From Acanthaster planci (Eukaryota; Echinodermata; Asteroidea; Valvatida; Acanthasteridae): a DNA stretch of 64,000 nt. The stretch's first letter is position 1, and each line of letters begins with the position of its first letter. The position numbers were made by a program, and so were the translations under genes. Below, piece by piece: positions 9,690-21,300 of the stretch. Below the pieces are notes generated by a model, which was not told the DNA's origin, did not search any database, and was given only the letters and a program-made list of their open reading frames with translations. The stretch lies in contig NW_019091385.1 of NCBI RefSeq assembly GCF_001949145.1, positions 831,525-895,524 of the forward strand, written 5' to 3'.

Positions 9690-10150
9690 CATGAGAAGTA
9701 GGGTCTTGCAGTTCTTCGAGTGCAAAATATGTATAATTTTCTATATTTTGGGCCACAAACTGACTTTTTTCAGTCTAAACAAATCAAGACTATATTGGGG
9801 ACATGTTAAAAAATGTATCCAATTTCAAATTAAAATGTTAAATCATACTTCCCAAATTACCTTTTGCTTCCTTAAGTCTTCCTTTTACACGAAGGGTTGA
9901 AAAGCCATTTTGTGGGGGTTCATTACTTTTAGCACCCTATTCCTATGATAAGGGGAACAAATTCTACTTTTTTGAAATGACTTATCGAAACAAGTTGTTG
10001 GTGATGTCCTCTTTCATATCAGAAAGAAACGAGAACAGGGCTTTTGGTTTTTCAGGGAACATATTGAATCGATTGTCCTATTTTTGAATCTTAAACCGAC
10101 AGAGGGCACTGTATATCACATTACAGAGTTTCTATGGACACGCACTTCCA
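9690..10150. other. Intergenic; nothing recognised
   Basis: AT-rich; no splice-bounded or domain-like reading frame was found. Confidence 0.3.
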
Positions 10151-10372
10151 GCCAATCAGGAACGGGCGCACGGGCGATCGTCGCGCGGTTTGTATCGCTT
10201 GCCATGTATAAAAGTCATGTCGCATATCCTCCAGAGACCTCAAAGTACAATCATTAAAAACCCTCCACATTTTTATGCTACTCTGAATAATCCGAACATT
10301 CCCCGGAAGTACTTATGTAAAAGCAATACTTGAGAATCAATTTGGCGTGAAGGTGATCTTGTCAAGGTGGAG
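10151..10372 (+). promoter_or_regulatory. Candidate CCAAT/TATA promoter and non-coding first exon
   Basis: A CCAAT box (GCCAATCAGG, 10151-10160), a short GC-rich CpG patch (GGGCGATCGTCGCGCGG) and a TATA box (TATAAAAG, 10207-10214) are arranged at usual distances. About 130 bp further is a strong donor (GGAG|GTAAGT, exon end 10372). This would make a short untranslated first exon for the coding relic that follows on the plus strand. Prediction from motifs only. Confidence 0.45.
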
Positions 10373-10939
10373 GTAAGTTTGTAAATCTGTCTTTAAACTT
10401 CTGTATTTACACAAAGAGGTAGGCAGGCTGCAACAGCTTTTCTTGACATTTCAATGGGTGATACCATTTACATCAGAGGGTTTCCGTACTCACTGCTAGT
10501 GACAGAAATATGAGTGCAAAGTGACAATTTTTGAAATAAAAGAAATGTTAAGCCTATCAAAAATTCATTCAGGCTTTTGAAAAGCCAAATCCAATGAAAC
10601 TGATTTTTTTTACGTCTAAAACTTGAAATAGGGCCAAGGCCTAGTAGGCCTAGCATTTTTGTGGTCACTATGGTTCTATATTAAGACATTACCTGAAAAC
10701 AAAGCTTGTTTTTATTGTGCCTGTCAACCTATTTCTGTTTACTTTTCATCATGTCTACCATATGAAAATCGTGTCAAAATGTAGGACTGGATGACAGAAA
10801 ATCCTCCAGTTTCATATTTTATACTTAGATACTGGGGACATAGACAGTGGAACATTTTTTAAGACACTGTAATTAGAATCTTTGACAATCATTATGAATT
10901 TCCAAATTTATTATCTTTTTGCAAGATACTGGTTCTTGA

Positions 10940-13850
10940 ATGTTTATTTTTCGGATCTTAAAAGAGGAAGAATCAAGAGTATATGTCACCTATCCTGGAT
11001 GGCCACCTAAATTTAACGAGTGGATTTCAAAAGAACGTCTTGGCACACTGACCCCACATATAATCCAGTAAGTATATCCTCAGTGAATGAAAGAAAGAAG
11101 CTGTTCATTCATCAAATGCTTTGTGACATTAAAGGGTCTCTTAAAGGAAGCAGAAGAGCATTGCCGAGGGTAAACATACGAANNNNNNNNNNNNNNNNNN
11201 NNNNNNNNNNNNNNNNNNNNNNNNNNNNNNNNNNNNNNNNNNNNNNNNNNNNNNNNNNNNNNNNNNNNNNNNNNNNNNNNNNNNNNNNNNNNNNNNNNNN
11301 NNNNNNNNNNNNNNNNNNNNNNNNNNNNNNNNNNNNNNNNNNNNNNNNNNNNNNNNNNNNNNNNNNNNNNNNNNNNNNNNNNNNNNNNNNNNNNNNNNNN
11401 NNNNNNNNNNNNNNNNNNNNNNNNNNNNNNNNNNNNNNNNNNNNNNNNNNNNNNNNNNNNNNNNNNNNNNNNNNNNNNNNNNNNNNNNNNNNNNNNNNNN
11501 NNNNNNNNNNNNNNNNNNNNNNNNNNNNNNNNNNNNNNNNNNNNNNNNNNNNNNNNNNNNNNNNNNNNNNNNNNNNNNNNNNNNNNNNNNNNNNNNNNNN
11601 NNNNNNNNNNNNNNNNNNNNNNNNNNNNNNNNNNNNNNNNNNNNNNNNNNNNNNNNNNNNNNNNNNNNNNNNNNNNNNNNNNNNNNNNNNNNNNNNNNNN
11701 NNNNNNNNNNNNNNNNNNNNNNNNNNNNNNNNNNNNNNNNNNNNNNNNNNNNNNNNNNNNNNNNNNNNNNNNNNNNNNNNNNNNNNNNNNNNNNNNNNNN
11801 NNNNNNNNNNNNNNNNNNNNNNNNNNNNNNCAGAAGTGGAACTAACTTTCCTGCATGATGTTATTGTAAACCAATCAATTTCAAAGGCTACAAAAGAAGC
11901 GACAGAATACATTTTTAAGGCAATTTGCCAACATTATTGGTTGCATTTAAGATTATCACCACGGCTGGCCATCAAGTGCGAGTAAAAGTAGGAAGATTTC
12001 TTATTCAGCTTCGCCATCCAAAAAAAAGGTGGACGACAGAAGGAAAAATTCAAGAAGAAGATTGCTGCTAACAGCATATGGAAGTTCAAGATTCTTCATA
12101 CTAAGTTCGCTGAAAACCACAGTCCAAGGAAAGAAGACTCTCACGCATCAAAAGGAAAGAAATCAGCACATAAACACAAAGAAACTGTGGTGCGGCAATT
12201 TGTCAGGAAATACAGGAGATCACAGCTTAATCCATTACACTCATACAGCAGACCCCACAAGTACAGACTAAAGGCAGCCTTGTCTGACGACTGTGCAAAT
12301 GCATTGGAATTTCTTAAATTCTGTGGCCTGGAAGCTGAAAAGGTAACTGTGAGAAATCTTAAAACAGGTAGTTTGCAAGACATAAATTTGCTTTCACCAG
12401 GTGGCTTTACTAGTTGCCCTGACCAGATTAAGCGTTTATTATGTGAAAGACAGGTTCTGCATTTTGGACTAGGCCTAGCAAAAGCTTTCTGTTGCTTGTG
12501 ATAGCTTACCATCTTTGCATAAATTAAAGCAATTTGTCAAGAAAATTCCTGTGGATGACATAAAAAGTACCCCACACAGAAGGTTCAGTGGGCTACCAGA
12601 GGAATATTTGTGTTCTCATTCATAAAACAGCTGAGTACCAGCGATCACAAGGATTTCTTGTAACTAATGAAATACATGGTAAACTGTCAGGGGATGGTAC
12701 GTGGATAGGTAAAAATATCCACATTGTGAACTTTACATTCACAATTATTGAAGAGGGAAAGCAGACTGGAACAACTGGTGGAAATTACCTTCTTTCAGTT
12801 TTTCAGGACTCCAAGGGATATAAAACTTTGGGAGCACATTAAGCCGATATCCAATCTCAGACTGAACGTTTCGAACAGTTTGTAGTTGATGGTAAAACAT
12901 ACTGTATTGTATATTGCCTAGGGGGAGATAAGTTTCTGCCACATACTCGTGTGTTTACTGCAAGTGCCGTCAAAGAAGTTTTACGAAACAGCCACTGAAT
13001 GGTCCATGTCTGATCCAGCCAAAGGTTGCGAAACTACACAAGAAATTATCAAGAACTCTCAACTGACCAAAATCTGTTAAATTCAACTGTTCCCACATTC
13101 CAGTTTTTCCATCAATTCCTGTAAAAGACATAATTGTGGACACCCTTCACATGTTTCTCAGTATTACTGATGTGTTTTTTAACCTATTCATACAAGATCT
13201 CATAAGGGCTGATGAAATAACCAAAAACCCATGGCCATTTTTGACAGGAAAATATGCAGAAGGTGTGTCAGACTCGAGGAGTTTTTTACTAAAGTTGGAA
13301 TTCCCGGTTTTTCATTTTATGTCGGCCAATCCTCAACTAAACTTAAGTGGCCCAGAGAAACTCCTGCTCTGTCAGAATATCAATGTAGTCGATCTCTTTC
13401 AAGATGCAACTCATATTTTGTGTAGTACGGAAGATACTCAGTTTCTTTGGGATGAAATGTATGCCCTTTGCATTTCCCTCCAGAGTGACTACAGCAGCTT
13501 TACCCCTGCTGATGTACAGCTGTTTCAAAGTAGATGTAAGACGTGGTTACAGTCATTTGTAACGGTTTACCAGACGAATCATGCGACAGTGCATTCATGT
13601 TTTAATGGCACACGTTCCAGAGTTGTTGCTAAAATATGGCTCCATTGCATACTTCACACAACAAGGGCTATAAAAACTGAATGACATGACCACTAAAATG
13701 TACTTCAGCGCTGCAAACCACCACAAAGATGCCTTGTTACAATTGCTTCGGAAAAGGGCCAGAAGTGAAAGCATGCAAATTGCAAATTTGAAAAGTAAAT
13801 ATCTGTTTCCAGTCAAAAATATCAGTAAGAATGTCATGCAGATCCTGGAA
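10940..13850 (+). pseudogene. Frameshifted transposase-like gene relic with chromo-barrel-like N-terminal exon
   Basis: The first part (about 10940-11067) reads SRVYVTYPGWPPKFNEWI then SKERL and ends at a consensus donor (GTAAGT from 11068). The V-x-Y-x-GW-x(4)-(D/N)EWI-x(3)-RL pattern is that of chromo-barrel/Tudor-knot domains. After the 11183-11830 gap come a lysine-rich segment (GGRQKEKFKKKIAAN..), a central block (KYRLKAALSDDCANALEFLKF), VDGKTYCIVYCLGGDKFL, a block open from 13136 (VDTLHMFLSITDVFFNLFIQ) and, shifted, NDMTTKMYFSAANHHKDALLQ near 13680. These later blocks resemble an unnamed transposase-like protein family I recall as widespread in marine invertebrates; no DDE triad could be placed. 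At least four frameshifts or stops make it non-functional. Confidence 0.5.
11183..11830. other. Assembly gap (648 N)
   Basis: A run of N inside the relic gene. Reading frames that cross it are artefacts of reading N as open. Confidence 1.
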
Positions 13851-16800
13851 TAATAACAGTATCAATTAAAATTCTGCTGAATTTACCTTTAGTCTGTTAG
13901 ATAAGGGGTAAAAAAGGGGCTGTAATCCACTGCTTAATTTTTCATTTTGCAGTTTCCCAGCTTTCCCAGGTAGAAATGTTAAAAAGCAGACCTATGAACC
14001 AACTCATGGAAATTCCTTTTTAATGAACTTTCCATTGTTACACTATGACTGAGCAGGAAATATTGTTACTGTGTAAATCGTCACTAAAGTGAATTTCCTT
14101 TTATTCCTCTGACAGTTTCCAGAGGGGTTCAATTTTGAAATAATTACATTTACATATTCAAGTAAATGTTATCAATTTGAATATATAAATTTATGAATGT
14201 TGAAGTTTGTGTAAGTGGCTGAGGATTGTTTTCTTTATTTCTAGTTTTCAAAGTGTCTACAAAAAATTTTAGAGACTGGAGGACAATTTTTGACATTTCG
14301 ACCCACACCCTATTTTCATTTCTGGAAATAATTTATCTCGAATTACACTTCTGGAGTTACAATTACACTTTCTCTTGGAAAACATCCACCAAAAACCTAA
14401 TGAAAACCAACATTGACTGTGCACAACCAAACACACCAGCTATGAATTATTACATTCAGTGGTGGCTGTCTCTGTTTTCCGTGCTTGTCGCACGACCAAC
14501 TTGGACACCCAACTTGGTTGAGAAGTCTACTGTGCTTTGGGGATGTTCTTTTTACGAAGACCATGTACTAATAGGGAACTTTTGATTGGGTTGTTGCCCT
14601 GGATATATTTTGAATATTCATGAGTTACTCTTTTGGCTTCCAGCTGAGAATGTGATCGGCATGTGGGCAGTAAGACTATGAATGAGCTGGAACAGCACTG
14701 AACTCTTGCACATTTCTGCTATACATGTAGCTTAAGCAAGGGAAGGAAAACTCAAGCTACCGGTAGTTTCATCATGGAGGTAGATTCTACCTCCATGGTT
14801 TCATAAGTGAAAGTACAAACGTAAACTTGTCTCTCACCGACACAAGTGGTTCAGTAAACATTCTTGAACATCTGTATTTTAATACCCTAATGTACTTCAT
14901 ATTTTCTGCTGTAAAGAATCAAGCACGGAAACAAATCAAAGCCAGTTACAGCATATACATGTATCTCTACGTGCCTCTCCTTTTCTTGCCAATGGTGGCG
15001 CCCTAAATGAGACATTTCGGGTCGATATAAAATTTTAGGTAAAACGGCAGCGTACTGCGAAGAGCTGTGAAGGGTACACCCTTGTATTTAGGCCAGAAAT
15101 ATGTCCGCCGAGCTTACTAATAAAAGTTATACACTCAAAAAATTCTAGATTAGAGGGTCCTGCGAGCCAAGGAATTGGGGAATTGAAGAAATATGAGACT
15201 GAACCTCTGGGCCGGATTCAGGGCTTCCAATTCTGAGTAATTTGGATGCAATTGGGTCCAAAAGTGGCACTATTTGAGCCATTTTGCAGAGGGAAGGTTT
15301 TCAAAATGGCTACTTTCTGGACAAGGACAGTTTTNNNAACATCATTTTTCTGTGCAGCCTGAACACCTGTGAGAGTTGTGATTATTTTTACAATATTTGT
15401 GAAGTATGGGGATTTATCACTGCTGTCTGTGGGAATTATTTGTAGTGGTGCACCCTGAATGACAAATAAGCACATGTAGTCTGGTTCCTTGACCTAGATG
15501 GAGATTTGTTTCTATGAATCCAAAAAGCCCGAGTCGGGTAACCACACGAAAAAGAAAACGGCGTGATTCGACCGAGTGGTTGTCTTTTGCAAAACTCGGG
15601 TTAGGAATTTGAAGTTTTCTTGCTTAAATATTGTAAAACTTTACCTAAACTAGGCCCATTAGGAATGAGTAATGGTTCCTTAAAGTCAAAATGTTAGTAA
15701 GTTTGAGAAAGTGAACTTTGTTTCCTTATTAAGGAACAGGGTGCTAATGGTACTGAACCCCAAACTTTCAAGTTATAGCCTACATGAAATGGACGGGTCC
15801 GACATTCGGAATTTAATTTCGTGCTTAAAAAGGGCAGTGTTCCGACCTTTAATTGAGTAAGTTTACTCTTTAAACTGTAAACTATGTCACTTCTAACTAT
15901 GAGGGTCAAAACAGCTAAATTTCCCTAAAAAACGGAAAACTTACTTTGTCGAGATGGCGTAGAGAAAAGCTCCTACTTCAACGCCCGCGAAATTATGAAT
16001 GCGCGTCACCCCACGTGTTGATTTCATTGTTATACAGTTAAACTGGTTCCCGTTCCAGCATTCACTCGAAGTTCGAATTCATTGCGGCGGAAACCAGCCA
16101 TTGCGCAGTTGAAATTCGATTGTGATTGGATTCTCGCGATTGGTGGTTGTTCCGTGTATTGCACTCACGTCTTGGCAAAGAGGCAACACTCCATTCATTT
16201 TGTACAGGGATGTGCATGTTTTCCTTCTTCTTGCTGCAACAAAGCAAAAATAACTGAAACCTTTTCGGTACAGAGTTTGAGATATTCATAGTGCATGAAC
16301 AGTGAAATTTTAGGCACATTTTGATATAAAGGTTTAGAGTTTAGTCAATAATTCAGATTTCCCCATAGACCGCAACACTATTTTTGCCCCTTGAGTTTCG
16401 ACGAGTGTGAAATATGGAATAGCCACCAGTTGACCAATCAGAGATAGAAGAATCAAGAATCAGTGACGTCATCCCAACCTCCAGCAAATTTTCATAAAGG
16501 CTCCGTCAGGCCAGTTGGGCCTACTTTTGTTTTAATTTGTTGAATTATATACCCTCTGCTCTGAATAATAATATTTTACGAAGAAAACAATGATACCAAA
16601 AATTCTTATTTTAACAACCACTACCCTGATTGTCGAATTTTATTTTTGGCTGCTCCAACCGGCTAATATTCACAGGAAGGAAAATATCTTATAGAAACTG
16701 GCCAATCACCAAACTCGGCATAGTTCTTTACTCATCTTAAAATACCCCGAGTATAGAAAGTTTATGATTAATTTTGGATTGCTTGTATTTTTATTTCATC

Positions 16801-18320
16801 TCAGTGACCCTGTGCATGTCTAAGCAGTCCACTTGGGAGTGAAGAATAACATTACTCTCCTATACCACAGATACTGAATTTTGTATCAACAATGAACTAG
16901 AAAATGTATCATCGAAGACTTCCACCCCCGATGGTTTCCAAATGAGTTTTTAGGCCCTAAGGGTAAATACGTGGAAATTTATAAAAAAAAACTCTCTCTT
17001 CACATTCATTTTGGAAACCACTGTGCCATAATTTGATGACTTTTCATTAATGTTTTCCAAACAGTCAAATATGTTGTGGATACATGATACGTTTTGTTGT
17101 TCTACTTTTCAGCCAATACAGATTATTCAATACTAAAACCTTTAGCACTATACAATCTTTTTTTCCTGTCAGCTATCAAGTACAGACTTTACTCGTGAAT
17201 ATTCTTTGTTATGACAACTGATGGGCAAAAAAGAATAAGTACTACTGAAAGCATTTGGTAAGAACTACACACAGGTAACAGTTTCGGTAATTTGAGCAGG
17301 GCAAACCAGATGTTCATGTACCGACGGGGCTAAAATTATTCTGAAGGTGATCTTTTGTGACAAATGTAGTTTAATATGTACTGGTGACAGAAAACCAAAA
17401 GCATGGTTGAGTTGTTAACCAAACTCCAGGGTTGCATTTTCCGTAAAACATGAATGTGCTAAGAAAGTCAAAGCTCGAAACTGAGATTTTAAAAGTTTTT
17501 TCACTTCATCAATGTCCTGAGCCCACTGGACTACTAGAACTGATATCTACATGTCAGATGTGGATGAATTGATACAATTGTTGTCTCTACTCGGAACATG
17601 TTAAAACCATGAGAGAATATAATCACTGTGCGCATGGCCAATTCAGGACAAATTGAGAGCCGTCCAGTAGATTCAAAACATCATCTCTGTCACACTTTTT
17701 ACCTCAGTAACAAGTCAAAATATCCTTTCCAAAATATTAGCACTTAGCACAACTTTATTGCAGCATATTTACACTCCAAGGCATAAACAAACAGCCAAAT
17801 AACTAGGTGAATTTTATTTCAGTCATGATTCTTTCTTTAAAGAAACATGAGCCAGCATTACGTCAAAATAATTTTGAGTACATTCTTTTAATTCCAATCT
17901 ACAGAACTGTCTTCTTTTCAATGAGTTGGAATTCTGTAATTCAAACAAAGAACATACGAGAAATCCTCTCAATTCCCCTTTATTTCCTTGACACTTGGCT
18001 AAGAACTCTCCTGAAAACCGTCCCCTCCATCTTTGCATGGAACCATCTAGAACCCCCGCTTCTTTTGGTACCTTCTGCAAATATCCACAATCCTTGCTTG
18101 TGACCATCCTGAACAGTCCTCGTTCAACACAATAACCCACAGGCACTTTACAGATAAGAACAGGCATCAAGCCCTGTGGTAAAGTACATAACGGTACAGA
18201 TGTCCAAGTCCCATATCCGTCAAAACATACAAGACCTAGACTTGATGAATTTTGACAGAGTCAGGTTCATAAATAAACAACCGTGGACGAGGTCAAACCC
18301 TAATACCGAACTGATTAGCG
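13851..18320. other. Long gene-free stretch; includes likely PISD 3' UTR at its right end
   Basis: No coding region could be supported. A 3-base gap lies at 15335-15337. A loose inverted repeat (CCCGAGTCGGG..ACCAC and GTGGTTG..ACTCGGG) spans about 15528-15600. A somewhat GC-richer, CpG-containing patch at about 15950-16170 could be a promoter but has no gene attached. The last few hundred bases before 18321 are probably the PISD 3' untranslated region. Confidence 0.4.
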
Positions 18321-21300
18321 TCATAATGTCCCAATGCCTGCATTGAGACGAACTTTGTCCCCAGGCCTGAAGGAGAAGTCAAAATCCTTTGGTGCCTCGA
18401 AGATGAGAACAATAGTTGAACCGAGGTTGAACTCCCCGATGCTGTCACCCTTAGCAACCCTGATACCTGCAGAGTCTCTGGTGATAGCGGTATAGTCGTG
18501 GTCCCGGTACTCGCCTTGCTTGAACTTGCCTTTTTTGTTGGTGCGAAGTTCCTGGATGAAAAAAGCAGTTAAAACTTCAGTTTAGACCCTCTACGATTCC
18601 CTCTGCAGTGTAAAGGCTTAACCCTAACCCTCCCTCAATCCTTCACCTGTTGGAAGACTGAGGAGCGTTAGGGTTTTAATGCTGTTGCTTGAGATCACAC
18701 GAGTCTTTCAGAATGACAGACACCATACAATTTTCTATTACTAAGATCCCTGAGCATGGAACGCTGTAACAATTTCACATTAGCAGTTCTCAAATGGTTT
18801 TTATTCATGCTTCAAGTTTTTTAGTTAATAACATCACAACAGATATTTCCAATGAATGTACAAATTCTGCATCTACACCATAATATCACAAGTCTGAGTG
18901 TCTACCCAAAGGAATTTCTTCATTTGTTTATCTCTTCCACAAACTCTGATACAATCAACAGTCTGTTGCCCTTTGATGAAACCAGGGTAATTAGGGTTAA
19001 CGTCGCTTGACTTTACATTATCCATAGTAGGTCTTCCACTCATGATTTATCAATTGATGAATCTTATTTGGTGTAGCTGAATGATGAGAGACATGTACCT
19101 CATCGAAGTAAATATTGATGGATCCTACATTAGTGGCGCCCACGGCGGTCATGGAGAAAAAGCCATGCTCCCATTCACCACATAGTACTACTCGCTCGTT
19201 CAGAGAAAACAGACCACGGATCCAGCGAGCAATGCCAGGATTGACCGAGAAGAGAAGACCTGAAATATTCAAATGAATAAGAATCACAATACAGTGTGCA
19301 TTCAAAAATGAGACCATTTTAATTGGCCATGAACTGCTCAATAACGTTTTCCTTAAGTGTACACTTAACACGTAATTGAAAGCTCATTTTGTAAGTTTGC
19401 ATTTGGTACCAGCAACACAATGCTTTGGTCACGCTTGACTGATTAAGGACTATTTAATTTAGCGATGACAAAATTAGCTGTCTAGATAAGTGGTCAACAG
19501 GGTTGCATACTTAATTTAAAGGCAAAAATATAATGTAAAGTAACGCAATGTAAATATGGGTCTGAAATAAGTATTCCGGGGTTAGCTAACCCTACTAAAT
19601 CAGTTTCAAACTAATGGTTGGACTATTTGTGGACCACATATTGCAGAATTTCAAATGCTGAATGACCAAGCGATGCAATATGATCCTCAATCATTCAACC
19701 ATGGATGTACCAGCTCAGCACAGCAACCGTTGATAGTATTGTCTCCTAATGACAAAAGTCAACCAAGGCCAGGACATTCAACATGCTATTTATATGTCTT
19801 AAGGTTAGGTACAGGTAATGACCTTACCAGGGAAATGTCTCCTGTGTTTGATTGTCCAATCGGCAGGTGAATGGAAGCGATGATAGTCACCGGGAGCTAG
19901 GTACAGGATACACTGGTACAACCTGTTGCCGGCTTTGGTGGTCAAACGGCTTTGGAAGTGGTCATTAGAGACCTGTTGAAATGACAGAACCGATGCAATG
20001 ATCACTCACAATGTTACAAAGTCAGCTCACTATTTCCTCTTTTTTTTTCTAAACAGACAGCTTGCAATATGTAATAGTGAATTTCAAGGCCCACATAGTC
20101 TGTTTGATATTCAGGTTGATGTAATAAAACCTTAAGCTGATTATCAACATCATTACATGAAACTACACACATAAGAATTGGATATATACACAATACACTG
20201 ACAATCAAGCCTTTTGGTAGACCTGATAGTTGCCGAACTTTCAAAAAACGTTTCAGCTATTTACTGGGCATAGTTACATACATACATCTACATGAAATCT
20301 ATACATCTATCAAATCTATTCATGTCAGTGGTTCTGTGCTCAATTTTCCTAGTATTTTTTGCTAGCTGCATCCCCTCAGCTTTATCAAGCCTTTCACGCA
20401 AGGATGATTTTGAATTCTGCTGCAGTTGGTTGAACATTCTCAATAGCAGACTTAACAGCAGAAATGAACTCTTGCTTTGGGACTCATTATTATTTTTCAC
20501 CTGCTTGACTTCTCCTTCCTGTTGATTGGCCGTCTTTGGTCCTAGGAACCCTTGCAGTGTGTACGTGACGCCTTTGACTTGCTCCATCCAGCCCCGTTCA
20601 ACCTTGCCAAAGTGCAGTACTTTTCCATCACACGGACTCACCTGCAAAGTGTCATTCAAATCACACAACATCATGTATCTAAATAGGAAGTTCGTTGTTG
20701 TCTTCTCCAAGGGTTAATTTTTAACTTTACCCTCATCTATTGTTCGAAGTTTGTAGGCATACCTTTTATGAGTGAGCAAAATTAAGACCTATGGTCTTTG
20801 GAGGTGTAACTGTAAAAGCAAGAAAAACATTGTGTCTAGGTGGCGTCCAGGGTACCTGGTGGGGTTGAAAGGTTAACAAGTTTTGCATGCTTCACTAATT
20901 CTTTTGATTGACCAATATAACGGCGCTTTGGTCTTTGGAAAGCAGAACTTTATAACAGTCAATCTACAAATTCAGGGTCCAAAGTAACACTGTTGTGTCC
21001 ACCTGTTACACCTGACCTGTGTGATTCGACTTGGAAATTACTGATTTCATAAATGGGGGGGGGCAAATGAATTTTGGCATCCATCTATTTATAACTGCCA
21101 GGGTTTGACTAACGATTTGTTCAGATGTTGAATCAGGCTGCTGTTAGTCCATACTGGCATAACATAGAATCAGTAACATTTGACTGTCCTTACAGATATG
21201 TGGAATGACATGTGGTTTGAGTAAAGTGGTAACATCTGCACTCAACAGTACCAAACAAGTGTCTACATTTATTTGCCAGGTAATTTGCATTATTGTACAT

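Noticed and set aside
11020-11985. Long open frames on both strands spanning the gap
   Set aside because: They are long only because 648 N are read as open; only the short flanking sequence can be interpreted.
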